Notes under the pieces: generated by a model
The model's input: the letters and a program-made list of their open reading frames with translations, nothing else
Told to the model about the DNA's origin: nothing
Databases searched by the model: none
Shown here: positions 35,441-47,739 of the stretch, in pieces
How positions within the stretch are numbered: position 1 is the stretch's first letter
How the letters are laid out: each line of letters begins with the position of its first letter
Assembly (NCBI GenBank): GCA_018398765.1
Contig: JAHBMJ010005879.1
Location: 27,501 to 91,500, forward strand
Source: Chromera velia
Lineage: Eukaryota > Sar > Chromeraceae
Reading direction: 5' to 3'
DNA: 64,000 nt
Position numbers and translations under genes: made by a program

Positions 35441-36398
35441 TGTTCCGTTCTACTCGTCGACTTCTTGTCGACCGGGCAGAGTAGAATCTTGGACAGGAGG
35501 GCAGAGCCCAGTCCAAATCGGTATTCACTGATGCAAGGATTGATAAATTGCACAGTATTTGGAGGTTTGTGATGCAGAGTTTGTTGATCAGTCAAAGTTA
35601 CCTAAGTCTCAAGAGTTCTTCTAGTTGATTTCAACTGTCAAAGACCTGAATGAACGAGTTACAGAATTTTTTGATGGTCAATTCAATCACTCTCCGGAAT
35701 CTGTCACTGAGGTGCTACCAAACTTTTGATGGTCAATTCAATCACTCTCCGGAATCTGTCACTGAGGTGCTACCAAACTTTTTGTCCGAGTTTTGGTTTT
35801 TTATATGTGCAGAAAATTCCGCATGTTACTAAATCTGCATGTGTCGGAATTTTCCGCCAGTCAGAATTCTCCGCAAGTCGTAATTTTCCGTAAGTCGGAA
35901 TTTTCCATAAATGTCGGAATTTTCCGCAAGTGTAAAATTTTCCGCAAGTGTCAGAAAATTCCGCAAGTGTTGTATAAATCTGTTATAGTGTTGCATATAT
36001 ATGTTACAGTGTTATATTAGTGTTGCATGAGTGTTACATTAGTATGTGTTGCATGAGTATATACAAGTGTTATATTAGTGTTGCATGAGTTTTATACTAA
36101 TTCAACTTAGGATGTTGCACTCGTTGCATATTGCATCTGGTTGTATTTAATTATTATTTAATTTAATTGTATATTGTATTGTATTGTAATATATTCTGAT
36201 TTATTCTGTTTTTAAAGAAATTAGTGTTTAATTTAAATTATAAGAAATTAATTTAACTGATGATATCCCTCCTGTGCAGGATTATACATAGTGTCTTTCT
36301 ATCTATTTTTTCTTAAAAGTTTTAAAATCATTCTAGAAAATTATTCTTATTTATTTTTAATACTTTACTTTTCCTCTAGCCTTTCCTTGGACGTAACA
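35441..36398 (-). repeat. 3' LTR of the gag-only element
   Basis: 958 bp. It is 55 bp longer than its partner because a 55-bp segment beginning GATGGTCAATTC is present twice. It contains an internal tandem array of about 18-20 bp units around GGAATTTTCCGCAAGT (about 35845-35970), followed by GTGTTGCATGAGTGTTAC-type units. Confidence 0.85.
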
Positions 36399-37399
36399 CA
36401 TCCCTCCTGTATAAGACGATCGTCTCGATCGGTTAAAAAATAAATACCTTTCTTGGACGTGACATATTATTCTTAGGAGTTGGATATGAGAACTGTTTAT
36501 ATTCGTCGATCATTCTTCATGTAGTTTATTAATTTGAATACAATTATCATAATTGATAGAATGAGGCGAAGTAAACGTAAACAGTTTATGAAATTAGGGA
36601 AAACTCTGGAGAATGGATTGAATCCAGGAGCCCAAATAAATGTGTTCAAGTTGATGAAAAATATATATTTGCTTAACGCCAACTGCAACGTTTGATTGTT
36701 ACCCATGCTTCATGGCAGCATCATGTTGTCAAGCAACCTTCACAAATGCGATTTCTTTACAGCAAGAGACACAAGCGACATAAACACAGATCGTTAAATG
36801 ATTTTCAATTCAATCGGATGAGTGCAAGAAGTGGAAGAGATGGAAAACAACAGCGTGCTCTTTAATTCATGTTGTCTTGACAAGCAAAGAATATTTTCCA
36901 TAAGGAGAAAACATGCAGACACGAAAACAAAGCAGACAACTGGCCGCCGTGGTTGGCCAGCCAGATGGCTCATGCAGAGAGAAAAACATAGAAAGAAAAA
37001 AGATCGTGTCCTTATCTTAAAGTTTACAAGCTCTTCTAGGTCCCACTTTCCCTTCTTTGTCCTCTTTTCGATATTGCATCAGAAAGAGATGTCAACTTGT
37101 GTCTTTCCCCCCTATTTGTAATGCAGTCGTGCTATTAATGAACTAAACAAAAGAGACAAAGACACAAAAGAAGGTCTTAATAGAAATTGGTCAAACGGCC
37201 TGTTTTAAGCCAGCCCCCTACCCTTTTCTTTTTCCTGTTCATGCAAAATAGGAAAACGGCCAGACACTGTGTTTGACTCATTCTTCTGCGAGTCAAACAA
37301 TATGAACAGCTCAACCGGCCTTTCATCTTCCCTCCTTCCGATCACTCTGCCCTCAGACTTGCAGTTGAGAGCGCTTACTCCCACCCCCTCCGTTCTTTC

Positions 37400-39860
37400 G
37401 TACAGATTCTGCAGAAGAGTTTCCCCTCTCCTGCCAGGGGGCAGCGGGGGGACAGGGGCGGAGACCCGCCAGTTTGGTGGGATGATGAGCTGAAGTTTCT
37501 CATCCCAAGCACATTGATCGGGAGAATAAAGTCTCTGAGGCTCTGAATCCAGTACTTGGGTTCGGGTTGATCAAAAGGATACCCGGTTAGGTACCCGGCA
37601 GGTGGCTCTGCAGTGGGGGTGGGTATAGGGGATAGCTGACGGAATGGACTAAGCAGCCCTGTCTGCTGATAGGGTTGGGGGCTGCTGTCAGTAAAGAACA
37701 TAGGCGATGTGCCCAGTGCAGAGGGCAACAGAGCAGCGATGCCTCCTACCTGTGCTGTCAACATCGGTGTGGCTGCATTTTGTTGTTGTTGCTGCTGCTG
37801 CTGTTGCTGGTGAGGTTGAGAAGGGGGAGGGACGGAATCGTTGAGGTGAACAGGGGAGGAGAGTGGATAGAAAGCAGGGTCTGATTCATCGGGAACCTCT
37901 GAAGGAGTCACTGGTTGGGCCACCACAATTGCCGCAGAAAGGGCAGCTGACAAAGAAAATACCACAGGTGCGGTGTAGGGGTGGCGATGGGATGAATTGT
38001 GGGCCTGACAGGGGTCTCCTGGTTGGTCTAATGGGTCTAGGACCCATCCCGTTCGTAGGTTGGTCATATGGCTGCCGGGCTGCCAGAACGTCCACTTGGT
38101 TGGTCCTTTCCTCGTTCCAAATTCTGTATGGTCCTTGTTCTCGGTCTGGTGCTGTCCGGTTGGCTGAGTCTCTTCTGAGGGCCCTGCAGGCTGCCCGAAT
38201 GTGCCCCTTTCGGAAGCAGTAGGTACACTCGATGTCGTTTTGAAGGCTGCATCCTTCCATAAAATGAACTTGTGTCCCTCCGTATCTCTCGCAGGACGCT
38301 CTGTCATTGGCAATTTGAGTCGCTAGACTCGCGATTTGGACTTCGTTCGAGGTGACGGTGGTTGACAACCCTCTCGTTTGAAGCGAGACTTCGGATGACG
38401 GTAGCTGAGGGGTTGGAGCTGAAAGAATGTTGCCGATGGGAGAGCGGGAAGTGAAAGTGGTAAGTGGGTATGTACCATCTCTGTTGGTTGGGTTCTGTGA
38501 TATCTGTGAGTGTCCTTCTTCTTCTTCTTCAGCCACGGCTGCTGATACGTGATAAGTGACGTTGGGAGCTACAGATAGGTATTTTTTGGCGTCCAGCAGT
38601 ACTTCTTGGAAGGACGAGTAGTTTTTCGTTCGCAAAGCTACTCTGACCGTCTCATTACTGAGTCCCTTGATGAAATATTTGGACACTTGAGGTGAATCTA
38701 TTTCTTTTCTACACTCGTTGCAGAGACCTCGATACCGGCAGGCATACTCATCTATGGATTCGGTCAGCTTTTATTTCAGTGCGAACAGTTTCTCCTCAGC
38801 TAAGTCTTGGTCTGCCTCTGTTAGTTCGTATTCTTTGAGGAAGAGATTGCCCAGTTCTGCAGTAGTAGTAACTCCGGTCAGTCTTTCGGTTGGTAGTTGG
38901 TCATACCAAGTCTTTGCCTTCCCTGTCAACGTAGAAGGGAAGTAGATATCTCGGAAGTCAAAGAAGTGCCAGTTCATTCTCTCTCTTAGTCGCAAGAGAC
39001 ATCCCCAGTATGGTTTTGTTTGGGTTCGATTTTCTCCTGAGAAGGTGGGTAGGTTGAGTTTAACTTTGGGCATATCTCTTTGGTTGAAATAGAGGTTTTC
39101 TGTTTGTCCCAACTTCCTTCCTTCATCTTCTCGGGGTGCAAGAACCAATCGACCTTCAACATCGAGGTTGAATGCAATCCTTTATTTCTGCAGTTCCAGT
39201 ATGACTGAGAGATCAACATCTTTCAACGACAATCCTGCTGACTCCGATCCTATCTGAGCACTGGCATTCGGGTTGCCGTCGGTCATCTCGACGTCGGGCG
39301 CCCCTAGTTGCTGCATCTGACTGGATAGCTCTGCTGGAGGTGGGTTGCCGTGTTCAAGTGCATTCGGAAGCATATCCTCCTGCTCTTGTATTGCATGCTC
39401 TGGGGTGGCTTTTGCTTTAGGTTGTTTGTTGATCATCTTAGGTTTTACCGCTGCTGCCTTTGTGAGTCCTTTTGCTTTAGGCTGTACTTTCGGCTTTGCT
39501 TTTGCTGCTGCTTTCGGTTTCGGTATTGCCGTTTTCTTTCCTGTCGCCTTCGCTTGTTCGTTTACGTTTCCGGAAGGCATCTTCGGCGGCTTTTTTTACA
39601 CAACAATCAGCGCAGTCAGTCACTGGACAGACGTATTGATCCTTGGGTACTATGTACATCGGTAGGTGTTGATGATAGGTGGATATTACTCTCTCTTGGG
39701 GTGTGGTGTCTAGAGCAAGGGCTTGGATGATCTGTTCGGACAGGCGATTGTAGGCTTTGAACGAGTAAGCATACTGGTCTAGCACGAAAATGTCAAATCC
39801 TTCTGTGCTTCGAGCGAAAGCGCTGTTTCTTGCTAAGGTCTTTTCTGTAATCACTCGTGC
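37400..39860 (-). pseudogene. gag region of the gypsy-like element
   Basis: From the 5' side: an N-terminal part, then a Lys/Pro/Ala-rich tract (about 39.4-39.58 kb), a capsid-like domain with STLTGKAKTWYDQLP (about 38.8-39.1 kb) typical of the Retrotrans_gag family, and a CCHC zinc knuckle, CTYCFRKGHIRAAC (about 38.2 kb). It ends in a Pro/Gln-rich part with a polyglutamine run at about 37.78-37.82 kb. The knuckle spacing C-x2-C-x4-H-x4-C is canonical. Fossil. Confidence 0.75.
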
Positions 39861-40019
39861 TCTCTCTCTCAGGTCCTATATTAAATAGTCTCTTGAGCGT
39901 CGGTACAGTACTGCATCGGACACTGGGGTTGTCTTCCGTTCCTCAATCTTGCCTACAGGTTTGACTACTGCTTCTTTCGAAGGGAATCTTCTGCAGGTGT
40001 TTTCAAATTTCGGCAGCAC

Positions 40020-40325
40020 TTCGTAGTAAAATCCGTTTTTGCTCTTGGTTTCCTCTTTTGTTCAAGTCCAGCGTGTCCGACTCTGGGTTGCTTTGAGATT
40101 TTTGCAGTACTTCGTGGTCAGGTCTGTGTTTGTCTCTGGTTCTCTTCCTGTTCAGGTCCGACTTGTCCGACTCTGCGTTGCTTAAGATTCCTGCAGCACT
40201 TCGTGGTCTGGTCTATGCTTGTCTCTGGTTCTCTTCTTGTTCAAGTCCAACTTGTCCGATTCTGGGTTGCTTGAGATTCCTGCAGCACTTCGTGGTCTGG
40301 TCTGTGCTTGTCTTGGTTGTCTGAC
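40020..40325 (-). repeat. 89-bp tandem repeats in the leader of the gag-only element
   Basis: Units start with TTCGTGGTCTGG-like sequence at 40020, 40111, 40200 and 40289 (periods 91, 89 and 89) and lie between the primer-binding-like site and gag. Confidence 0.85.
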
Positions 40326-40346
40326 TCCAGATCAGAAGGGTCGACT

Positions 40347-40364
40347 CTCGCAGGGGCGTCACCA
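40347..40364 (-). other. Primer-binding-like site of the gag-only element
   Basis: On the minus strand, two bases after the 5' LTR, the sequence begins TGGTGACGCCCCTGCGAG. A TGG start pairs with the CCA end of a tRNA, as expected for priming. The tRNA itself cannot be named here. Confidence 0.55.
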
Positions 40365-40366
40365 CG

Positions 40367-41269
40367 TGTTCCGTTCTACTCGTCGACTTCTTATCGACCG
40401 GACAGAGCAGAATCTTGGACAAGAGGGCAGAGTCCAGTTCAAATCGGTATTCACTGATGCAGGTATTGATAAATTGCACAGTATTTGAAAGTTTGTGATG
40501 CAAAGTTTGTTGATCAGTCAAAGTTACCTAAGTCCCGAGAGTTTTTCTAGTTGATTTCAACTGTCAAAGACCTGAATGAACGAGTTACGGAATTTTTTGA
40601 CGGTCGATTCAATCACTCTCCGGAATTTGTCACTGAGGTGCTACCAAACTTTTTGTCCGAGTTTTGGTTTTTTATATATACGGAAAATTCCGCATGTTAC
40701 TAAATCTGCATGTGTCGGAATTTTCGGCCAGTCGGAATTCTCCGTAAGTCGTAATTTTCCGTAAGTCGGAATTTTCCACAAATATCGGAATTTTCCGCAA
40801 GTGTAAAATTTTCTGCAAGTGTCGGAAAATTCCGCAAGTGTTGTATAAATCTGTTATAGTGTTGCATATATGTGTTACAGTGTTGTATTAGTGTTGCATG
40901 AGTGTTACATTAGTATGTGTTGCATGAGTATATACAAGTGTTGTATTAGTATTGCATGAGTTTTACACTAATTCAACTTAGGATGTTGCACTCGCTGCAT
41001 ATTGCATCTGGTTGTATTTAATTATTATTTAATTTAATTGTGTATTGTATTGTATTGTAATATATTCTGATTTATTCTGTTTTTAAAGAAATTAGTGTTT
41101 AATTTAAATTATAAGAAATTAATTTAACTGATGATATCCCTCCTGTACAAGATTATACAGAGTATCTTTCTATCTATTTTTTCTTAAAAGTTTTGAAATC
41201 ATTCTAGAAAATTATTCTTGTTTATTTTTAATACTTTACTTTTCCTCTAGCCTTTCCTTAGACATGACA
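40367..41269 (-). repeat. 5' LTR of the gag-only element
   Basis: 903 bp, collinear with 35441-36398 including the GGAATTTTCCG array (about 40705-40835). Most differences between the two copies are transitions. Confidence 0.85.
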
Positions 41270-43346
41270 TCATGCTCCTTGTCACTTCATCTTTCTGAGT
41301 CAGACAGAATGACAAGAAGCAACCCATAAGAAGAGAGAGGGCTTTACCGTTCCCCTTTGCGCGTCTCAGGAAAAGAAACGTTCTTGATTACTTTGAAAAT
41401 AGTAAAAAATGTGAAATAAATGTGTTATCTCTCTCTCTTGGTCTTAATCTCTTCTCTCAATTCTTTTTCGGTCCCCCTTTCTCTCTTGTGTTTTAGCACT
41501 AAAAGTCATATCACTTTTAGCGGCCTTTTGCCTAGCCTTTTGCCTAGCCTTTTGCCCCTCTGCCAGATAGCTTCAGATCGGAACTAGAATCTAGACCAGA
41601 ATGTTATTCAGATAAAGGAAAAATAATGCCGCGTATGCTTTTTTCTTCAACTGTAAATCGTTTACAGCACAGGCTATAGACCTGTGCGGGCCGGCCAAGG
41701 AGCTCTGATGTATCTAGGCGCTTTCTTTAGAAGCTGTACGTCGGACATTCAGCCTTAGGGCAGGAGCCTAATCCTCCGGATATAAATCCTATATAATCTT
41801 AATCCTACCTAGGGCACCTATTAAACCACTATCACTATATTATATTACTATCACTATCACTAGAACATGCACTAAAAAAAAAAAAAAACTAAAAAAGTGA
41901 AAAGACTCTTAGTTTTTTTCTTTTTAAAAAAATAAACGTATGAAACTTTTTCTGAAAGACAATTTGTGACCTAGTTTATCACAATCTAAAGTCCGCTTGG
42001 TACTCCTATGCAGTCGTACTGTGAGTAACGACCCTAATAATATTTTACATTCAGTCTAGCAAATTCAGGTCACAACAGCAACAACCCGTGGACTTAAAGA
42101 AGCAAAGACACAGCCCGCGGGGACCAACTTCAACAGATTTGTTCACTTGTCAGAATCTGATCCAGTTATAGGAACATAAGAAAGGCCACACAGAGATAAG
42201 AAGACCCAATCTATGTATATAAGCAAGCTTCCTTCTTTGGATCTATAACCAGTCTTTTGAACAATATAGAGAGTACATGACGGCATAAATCAAAAAAACA
42301 CGCGATATAAAATACTGGCTATCATGAATGCTACATACTAATCTGTCAACCACCTGGTAAAAGGAAGGGGAAAAACAGAAAAAGGATCATAAATGGGGGA
42401 TTATCTTTTCTCGAGAAAACGGCTTCAACTCTTTTCTGAACAACCTTAACAGCTTTTTTCCTAGCTTTCAGGCTTTTTTTGACACACAGTTCTTTTTTCA
42501 ACAACCTTAACAAAGTACATAGCCTCTCGACAACGAATACTAAGTACCTAGCTAAGTACTAAAGGAGTAAGCAGAGATGAAGAACGATAAAGCCCTTGAA
42601 ATATTAAAAGGGTCACGTTTAGTCCATGTGCAAGCAACTGGAGAAGTGATTAGAGGGAAAGAGGGAGCGCCAGTTCACAAGAAAAGCCGTAAAAAATAAT
42701 TGATTTATCTACTAATTCATAGAAATTACTAATTTATAGACTCATAGTGTGCCTATAATGAAATAGCTATAAAGTTAGTCATACTATATTGAACTTATAT
42801 GACTAGAGCTCAAATCGTAGAGGAAAGATTGAACGCTGGATAACTAACTAGATAAAACTTCATAAAAGTTTACGTCGAGTCATTAAAAAAAAAATGAAAC
42901 ATTCAAAACCCATTTTTTTTTTTCTTTGAGTGCATGTCCTAGCACTATCACTATCTAGGCCTACCTCACTAGGTAGTGTCATGCAATGAGTTACCATGCC
43001 AGTAAGATATAGATAATGGTTGTCACTAGCATAACGCAAAATATACGTAAGGTTAGCTAGCCGTAAATATACTGTATGTACAAGCCTAGTACGTCTGGGT
43101 CCATATGTTGGCAACTCCACAAAGGGAACGCATGTCACAGAGTGGTACAGAGAGTCTGATAAGATTCCAGAAGATGACCTCGTCACGGTGCTCTTTGCTG
43201 GTCCACGGGGATTTTGGGCCATCTTTCGCCTTTGAGCAAATTCCGACTCCAGACCAGTGAGACAGCTCTGCAATGGAACATAAAAAAAAAACAAGGCAGG
43301 CGTCAAGATAGACCTACGATTTGGAACTGTTGTAAACGTTAAAATA
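41270..43346. other. AT-rich intergenic region, nothing recognised
   Basis: Contains a short tandem CTAGCCTTTTGC triplet (about 41525-41562), poly-A runs and scattered CACTATCACTA segments. No supported gene, RNA or terminal repeat. Confidence 0.5.
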
Positions 43347-43546
43347 CACGACCAATCAATTTTAATGTTTCTGGAGACGCACAACCGATCAATTTTGACG
43401 TGTTTTAGAGATGCACAACCGATCAATCTTGACACGTTCTGAAGATGCAAAACCGATCAATCTTGACACGTTCTAGAGATGCACGACCGATCAATGTTAA
43501 CACGTTCTGGAGATGCACGACCGATCAATCTTGACGCATTCTGGAG
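43347..43546. repeat. 34-bp minisatellite, about six units
   Basis: Units have the core GCACGACCGATCAATCTTGA followed by CACGTTCTGGAGAT. They are 33-35 bp long and moderately diverged. The overlapping minus-strand frame of 196 codons is partly a translation of this array. Confidence 0.9.
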
Positions 43547-43764
43547 TCCCCCTTTTACTGGAAGAATCAAACCTGTTTTTTCTGGTAACAACCAGGAGGG
43601 GGGATCACGGCACTACGGGAAATTTAGGGCAGAATAGAGAGTGGAATGAGGCCAAGCGAGCAATGTAGCCGCCACTGGCATCCTTCGGGATACCAGCTAA
43701 TCCACTTTTCATATCTCAACTCCTCACCGTTCTCCCTCATCCGCCTCCCATCCAAGTTCCCTGT

Positions 43765-43905
43765 ATGTATGTGTGAGGGTGTATGCGTGCACATATATAT
43801 GTATGTCTGTGTATGTGTGTGTGTGTGTATGTATATATGTGTGTGTGTGTATATGTGTGTATCTGTGTATGTGTATATATATATGTGTGTATGTATGTGT
43901 GTGAG
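43765..43905. repeat. (TG)n/(TATG)n microsatellite
   Basis: Alternating TGTG, TATG and TATA units. Confidence 0.9.
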
Positions 43906-44214
43906 GAGACAAATCTTCAGGAGCTGGTTTCCAGATTGTTTTGAAACCTTTTGAATTTTCTTTTTTTTTTTTCTCTCCCTGTTCTTGCTGTTATCTTTGA
44001 CTCTTTTCCATGTGTATGTTCTTTGAATATGCGTTCAGGTAAATCCACTTGAGGGAAACACCATCTCTGAGTACTCATATAGAAGGTGGGTCCATCGTGC
44101 GGCATTAAATTTTGCGTCAGCAACTTGTTTTTGGTCTGCCAGGCTCTCAAAGCTCTGTTTCTTTTCAAGCTTTTCCATTCCTTTGCGTTTTGAGTCTTTC
44201 TGCGTCTCTGTGGG

Positions 44215-44332
44215 CGTGTATCTTAGTGTGTGTACATATATGTATGTTAGTGTAGGTGTATGTGTAGATGTGTGAATGTATGTGTGTGTGTGTGTATGTG
44301 TGTGTGTGTATGTATGTGTGTGTGTAAATGCA
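44215..44332. repeat. (TG)n/(TATG)n microsatellite
   Basis: Same composition as the tract at 43.8 kb. Confidence 0.9.
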
Positions 44333-44467
44333 TGAAAAGGGGGGTCCATGCATGCTGGAAAGCTTTTTCATTTCGGCACTAGCTCTTGCTGCTTGTATGT
44401 TTGAAACAATGAGCCTACATCATCATGATGCCCCTATATTCCAATCAGGATATAATACATGCATACA

Positions 44468-44641
44468 AGTGTGTATGTATGTGTGTATATTTATATATAT
44501 ATGTGTGTGTGTGTGTGTATGTGTGTGTATGTGTGTGTGTGTGTGTGTGTTTATGTCTGTGTGTGTGTGTGTGTATGTGTGTGTGTATGTATATATGTGT
44601 ATGTGTTTATACGTTTATGAGAGAGAGAGAGAGAGAGAGAC
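44468..44641. repeat. (TG)n/(TATG)n microsatellite ending in (GA)n
   Basis: About 150 bp of TG-rich units followed by a GA tract at about 44619-44640. Confidence 0.9.
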
Positions 44642-44782
44642 TAAAGAAAAACAGACAAAAATCTAGGAATGTTATGCAAGAAGTTTCATAAAAAAGCAAA
44701 AACTATAAATTACAGAAAACATGACAGTAACATTAGTTTTTATATTAGGCTAGAAACATGCATTCATTTTTATAAAAAACTT

Positions 44783-45388
44783 CGTGTCGCCAGGTTTTGT
44801 TGGGCTGTTGGGCTTGTTGTACTGTTGGGCTTCACCTTGCCAGGAAGCTGTTGGGCGCCCAACACGCCCACCAAGAAAGCCCAACACGGCCCAACAGCCC
44901 AACAAACACTCTTAACATGCATAACATGCACAATCATCATGATGAGAATGATCTGGAAGAATACTAGAACAATATAAGACACTGTTGGTATTCTAGCAGT
45001 CAGCACAGGTCGCCAGAGAGGACCCGGAAGCAGCAGTACCAGCCGCCTCTTCCCTCTTAACCCATATCTATTTTCTTTCAAACAGTCCTCTCTCTGAATA
45101 ATATTGTGTGTCAGGTTTGTCTCAATTTTCTTTAGTATATTGTGAACGTTTTACGAAGAGTTTCAGGCTCATACTGCACCAATGTGCAGCGCTGAATATC
45201 TTAAATGATGTCTGTTGTATTCATATGCTTTGATACGTGGACCTGGCGTGTAAGACAAGCTTGTAGGGAAGGGAAAGGACCTTATTGGGCTCTGTTGGGC
45301 ACTGTTGGGCTTCATGACCTGTCATGCAGCTGATGAAAGGCCCAACAGAGCCCAACAGGCAACAAGCCCAACATAACCTGGCAACACG
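44783..45388. mobile_element. 606-bp inverted-repeat element with a hairpin at each end
   Basis: The left end CGTGTCGCCAGGTTTTGTTG and the reverse complement of the right end, CGTGTTGCCAGGTTATGTTG, match over about 24 bp with two differences. ACTT flanks both sides (44779-44782 and 45389-45392), a possible 4-bp target duplication. Within each end, GTTGGGC and GCCCAAC motifs are arranged so that each side can fold on itself (about 44804-44910 and 45285-45372). No ORF, so it is non-autonomous. A further AGCCCAACATAAC copy at about 45438, outside the right end, warns that the boundary may be wider. Confidence 0.65.
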
Positions 45389-45569
45389 ACTTTGGACTGA
45401 CATTTCTCAAGACTAAAGTTGAACTAGAGCTTGAGAATAGCCCAACATAACACTCCAGAATGTGTTTCATCTGCTAGTTTTAACCTTATAACTTGGGATA
45501 CAATATATAGTATAAAAGGATGTAGGAAAAGTTAGGGGTGAAGCTTAGGTATACCCACAGTGCGGCCCC

Positions 45570-45805
45570 CTAGTGTATACGTGTGCATGCGTCCATGCAT
45601 GGGTGCATGTATGCATGCGCATGCACGCAACGCATGCAAGCAACATTAAGGACGAGATGAAAGCAAAAGGCAAAAGGAGGCAGAGGAATATAGAGGTGGT
45701 CATGCGGGTTTGCACGTTTGTGTTCTCTCTCTCTCTCTTATTCTCTCTCTCTCTCTCTCTGTGTATGTGTATGTGTGTGTATATATATGTGTGTGTGTGT
45801 GTGTA
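45570..45805. repeat. GCATGC-rich and (TC)n/(TG)n simple sequence
   Basis: Overlapping GCATGC/ATGCAT words at about 45586-45640, then CT and TG tracts at 45725-45804. Confidence 0.8.
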
Positions 45806-47739
45806 ACTTGTATGTGCATATTTTATTTTATGATTGAAGCCAGAGTGGACTTATACTGCATCGTGCACAACAATTGCTTCAAGTTCAGCAAGTCATTGGC
45901 AGCAAGTCATTGGATATATGCGGTGCGAAAGATGCTGTAGATTTTGGTGCCAACTTTTGGAGTAGTACATACTGGCAGGTGAAGGTGTACCTGCATCCAT
46001 CCTAGATGGTATCTTATGAATGTTTATTTATACAAACAACTACTCACTGTTTTATGCTTGTAAATTACTTTAATGTTTTCATTTCTTTAATTGTTTTCAT
46101 TTATTTAAAGCAAATTTCAAACATGAATTAGACCAAAGAATCAGTTATAGTCTTATAAATTTTCCGTATCTTATTCATATATATATACCTACGTGAATGT
46201 ATAATTATATTATAATATGTATCATCCTAGGTATTATCATTATTCTGCTATACATTCTGATAGTTGACTCAGAGCTTATTAGAGCTTATTATAAATATAG
46301 TTTAAACAACAAAACAATGTTTAATATCATTAGAAATTGTTTTAAAATGCTCTAGAAAATATGTAGATACTTCATAATTTTGGAGACCGTTTGAGTGTTG
46401 GAGACCATTTTGAAAAAACTTTCTTTAAAAGCGTCTCTCGAAGCAAGACCTTAGAAAAAGAGAGTTTCAGTCGAGTTTGACCACTAAAAATGATATAACA
46501 AAGGCATATACGTAAACACACAAGCTTGGGTGGATATTCTTTCGAAAATATCTCCAGCTGCAATAATGGACTTGTTGGGCCATATTTCTAAATTCGCAGC
46601 TAGATTTTTGGCAAAGTGCATATTTCTGATGAAACACTAGAAAAAAAGATGGTACTATGTATGATGGTACTTACCAGTTGGCAATGCCTCAGCGGTGTTT
46701 GAGAATGGGCTATTTACAGCTGATCCGGCACCAAAAGTCTGACTGTAACACAGAAAAAGAATCACATGCACGCATGCAGTGCCACATACCCAAACTCATA
46801 CGTATATACACGGATGCATAGACTCAGACGGCAGAAGGAGCAGGCAGGCAGCGGGGAATACATGCAGGCTTGTCGCAGTTAACCCGGATCAGTCAAACTT
46901 GTCACAAGTCGTATTACGATAAGTCAACAGGGCCTAGGCAGTGCTAGGCAGGCGTAGGCAGGCAGGCAGGCATGGCATTGCGCACAGATATCACCAGACA
47001 GACAAATCTTGAAGCGTGATATGGACAACAGAATGAAACCACAGGCAGAAACTGACTGACGTTATGGTGCAGTCTGCTATGTCTGACTGGCCGGGGTCAA
47101 GGTCGGGCAGATTGTACCTGCCTGCAAGCACGTACACATGTACGTACGTCCGTATGTATATAGTTAGACAGTATGTATGCATTGCATGATCATTCCCCCA
47201 ACCAAAGCAATTGTGTGAAAGCTATCTCAGCTTTACAGTTGCTGCAACGGACATCCCATTTGTGTGTTCTAAAGCAGCTTGCTGTACGCGTTGACTCATG
47301 CCAGTCCTGCATCTCCTGGCATCTCCATCAAATGAAAAAAAAAATGTAATCCATGTGTGTCGCGAGTATAGGAAGCGAATCCAAGAAGCCGCGACAGCAG
47401 AGAGAAAAGAAGGGATAAATCCTGCGGTCCGTTTTTAAATATTGAGACGAAAAGAATAAGTTGGAGAGTAGTGCAGAGGAAGCATCCATGCAACCAGCAG
47501 AACCCGGATAGAGCTAGGAATAGAGTTTTATGGAGGATCTTACTAAAAAAATGAGACAAAGGATCTATGTGGCTGTATGCAGTAAATGCTTGAAAGAGGC
47601 AGCAAACGAACGAACGAAGCAACGCACCTAGTTAAAGGGGTGTACTGCCCGGCGGGTCGCCACTTCAAATATTTTCCAGCCTGATACCGCCACTGTTGGT
47701 GATACCGAACGAGTAGGTCACCTCGTCACCTGCAGAAAT
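45806..47739. other. Intergenic region, nothing recognised
   Basis: AT-rich to about 46700, then mixed sequence with GGCAG repeats (about 46840-46860 and 46945-46975). No gene, RNA or bounded repeat is supported. Confidence 0.5.

Larger units (their letters stand above)
35441..41269 (-). mobile_element. Ty3/gypsy-like LTR element carrying gag but no pol, fossil
   Basis: Two direct repeats (35441-36398 and 40367-41269) flank a 4-kb interior. On the minus strand the LTRs read TGTCATGTC or TGTTACGTC to GGAACA. The interior next to the 5' LTR (right-hand copy) has a primer-binding-like site starting TGGTGACGCC two bases inside. A polypurine run (AGGAGGGATG) abuts the 3' LTR. The bases ATCAT occur at both outer edges, with one or two bases of ambiguity at the junction, as target duplications would. 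The only coding remnant is gag (about 37.4-39.9 kb). No protease, RT or integrase is recognisable, so the element depends on others or is internally deleted. Gag has a few breaks. Confidence 0.82.

Noticed and set aside
39345-39730. Plus-strand Cys/Phe-rich frames over the gag-only element
   Set aside because: They are antisense to the Lys/Pro/Ala-rich gag region, whose minus-strand reading has recognisable domains.
42860-43450. Minus-strand frame of 196 codons
   Set aside because: Part is the 34-bp minisatellite and the rest is AT-rich sequence without family similarity or splice signals.
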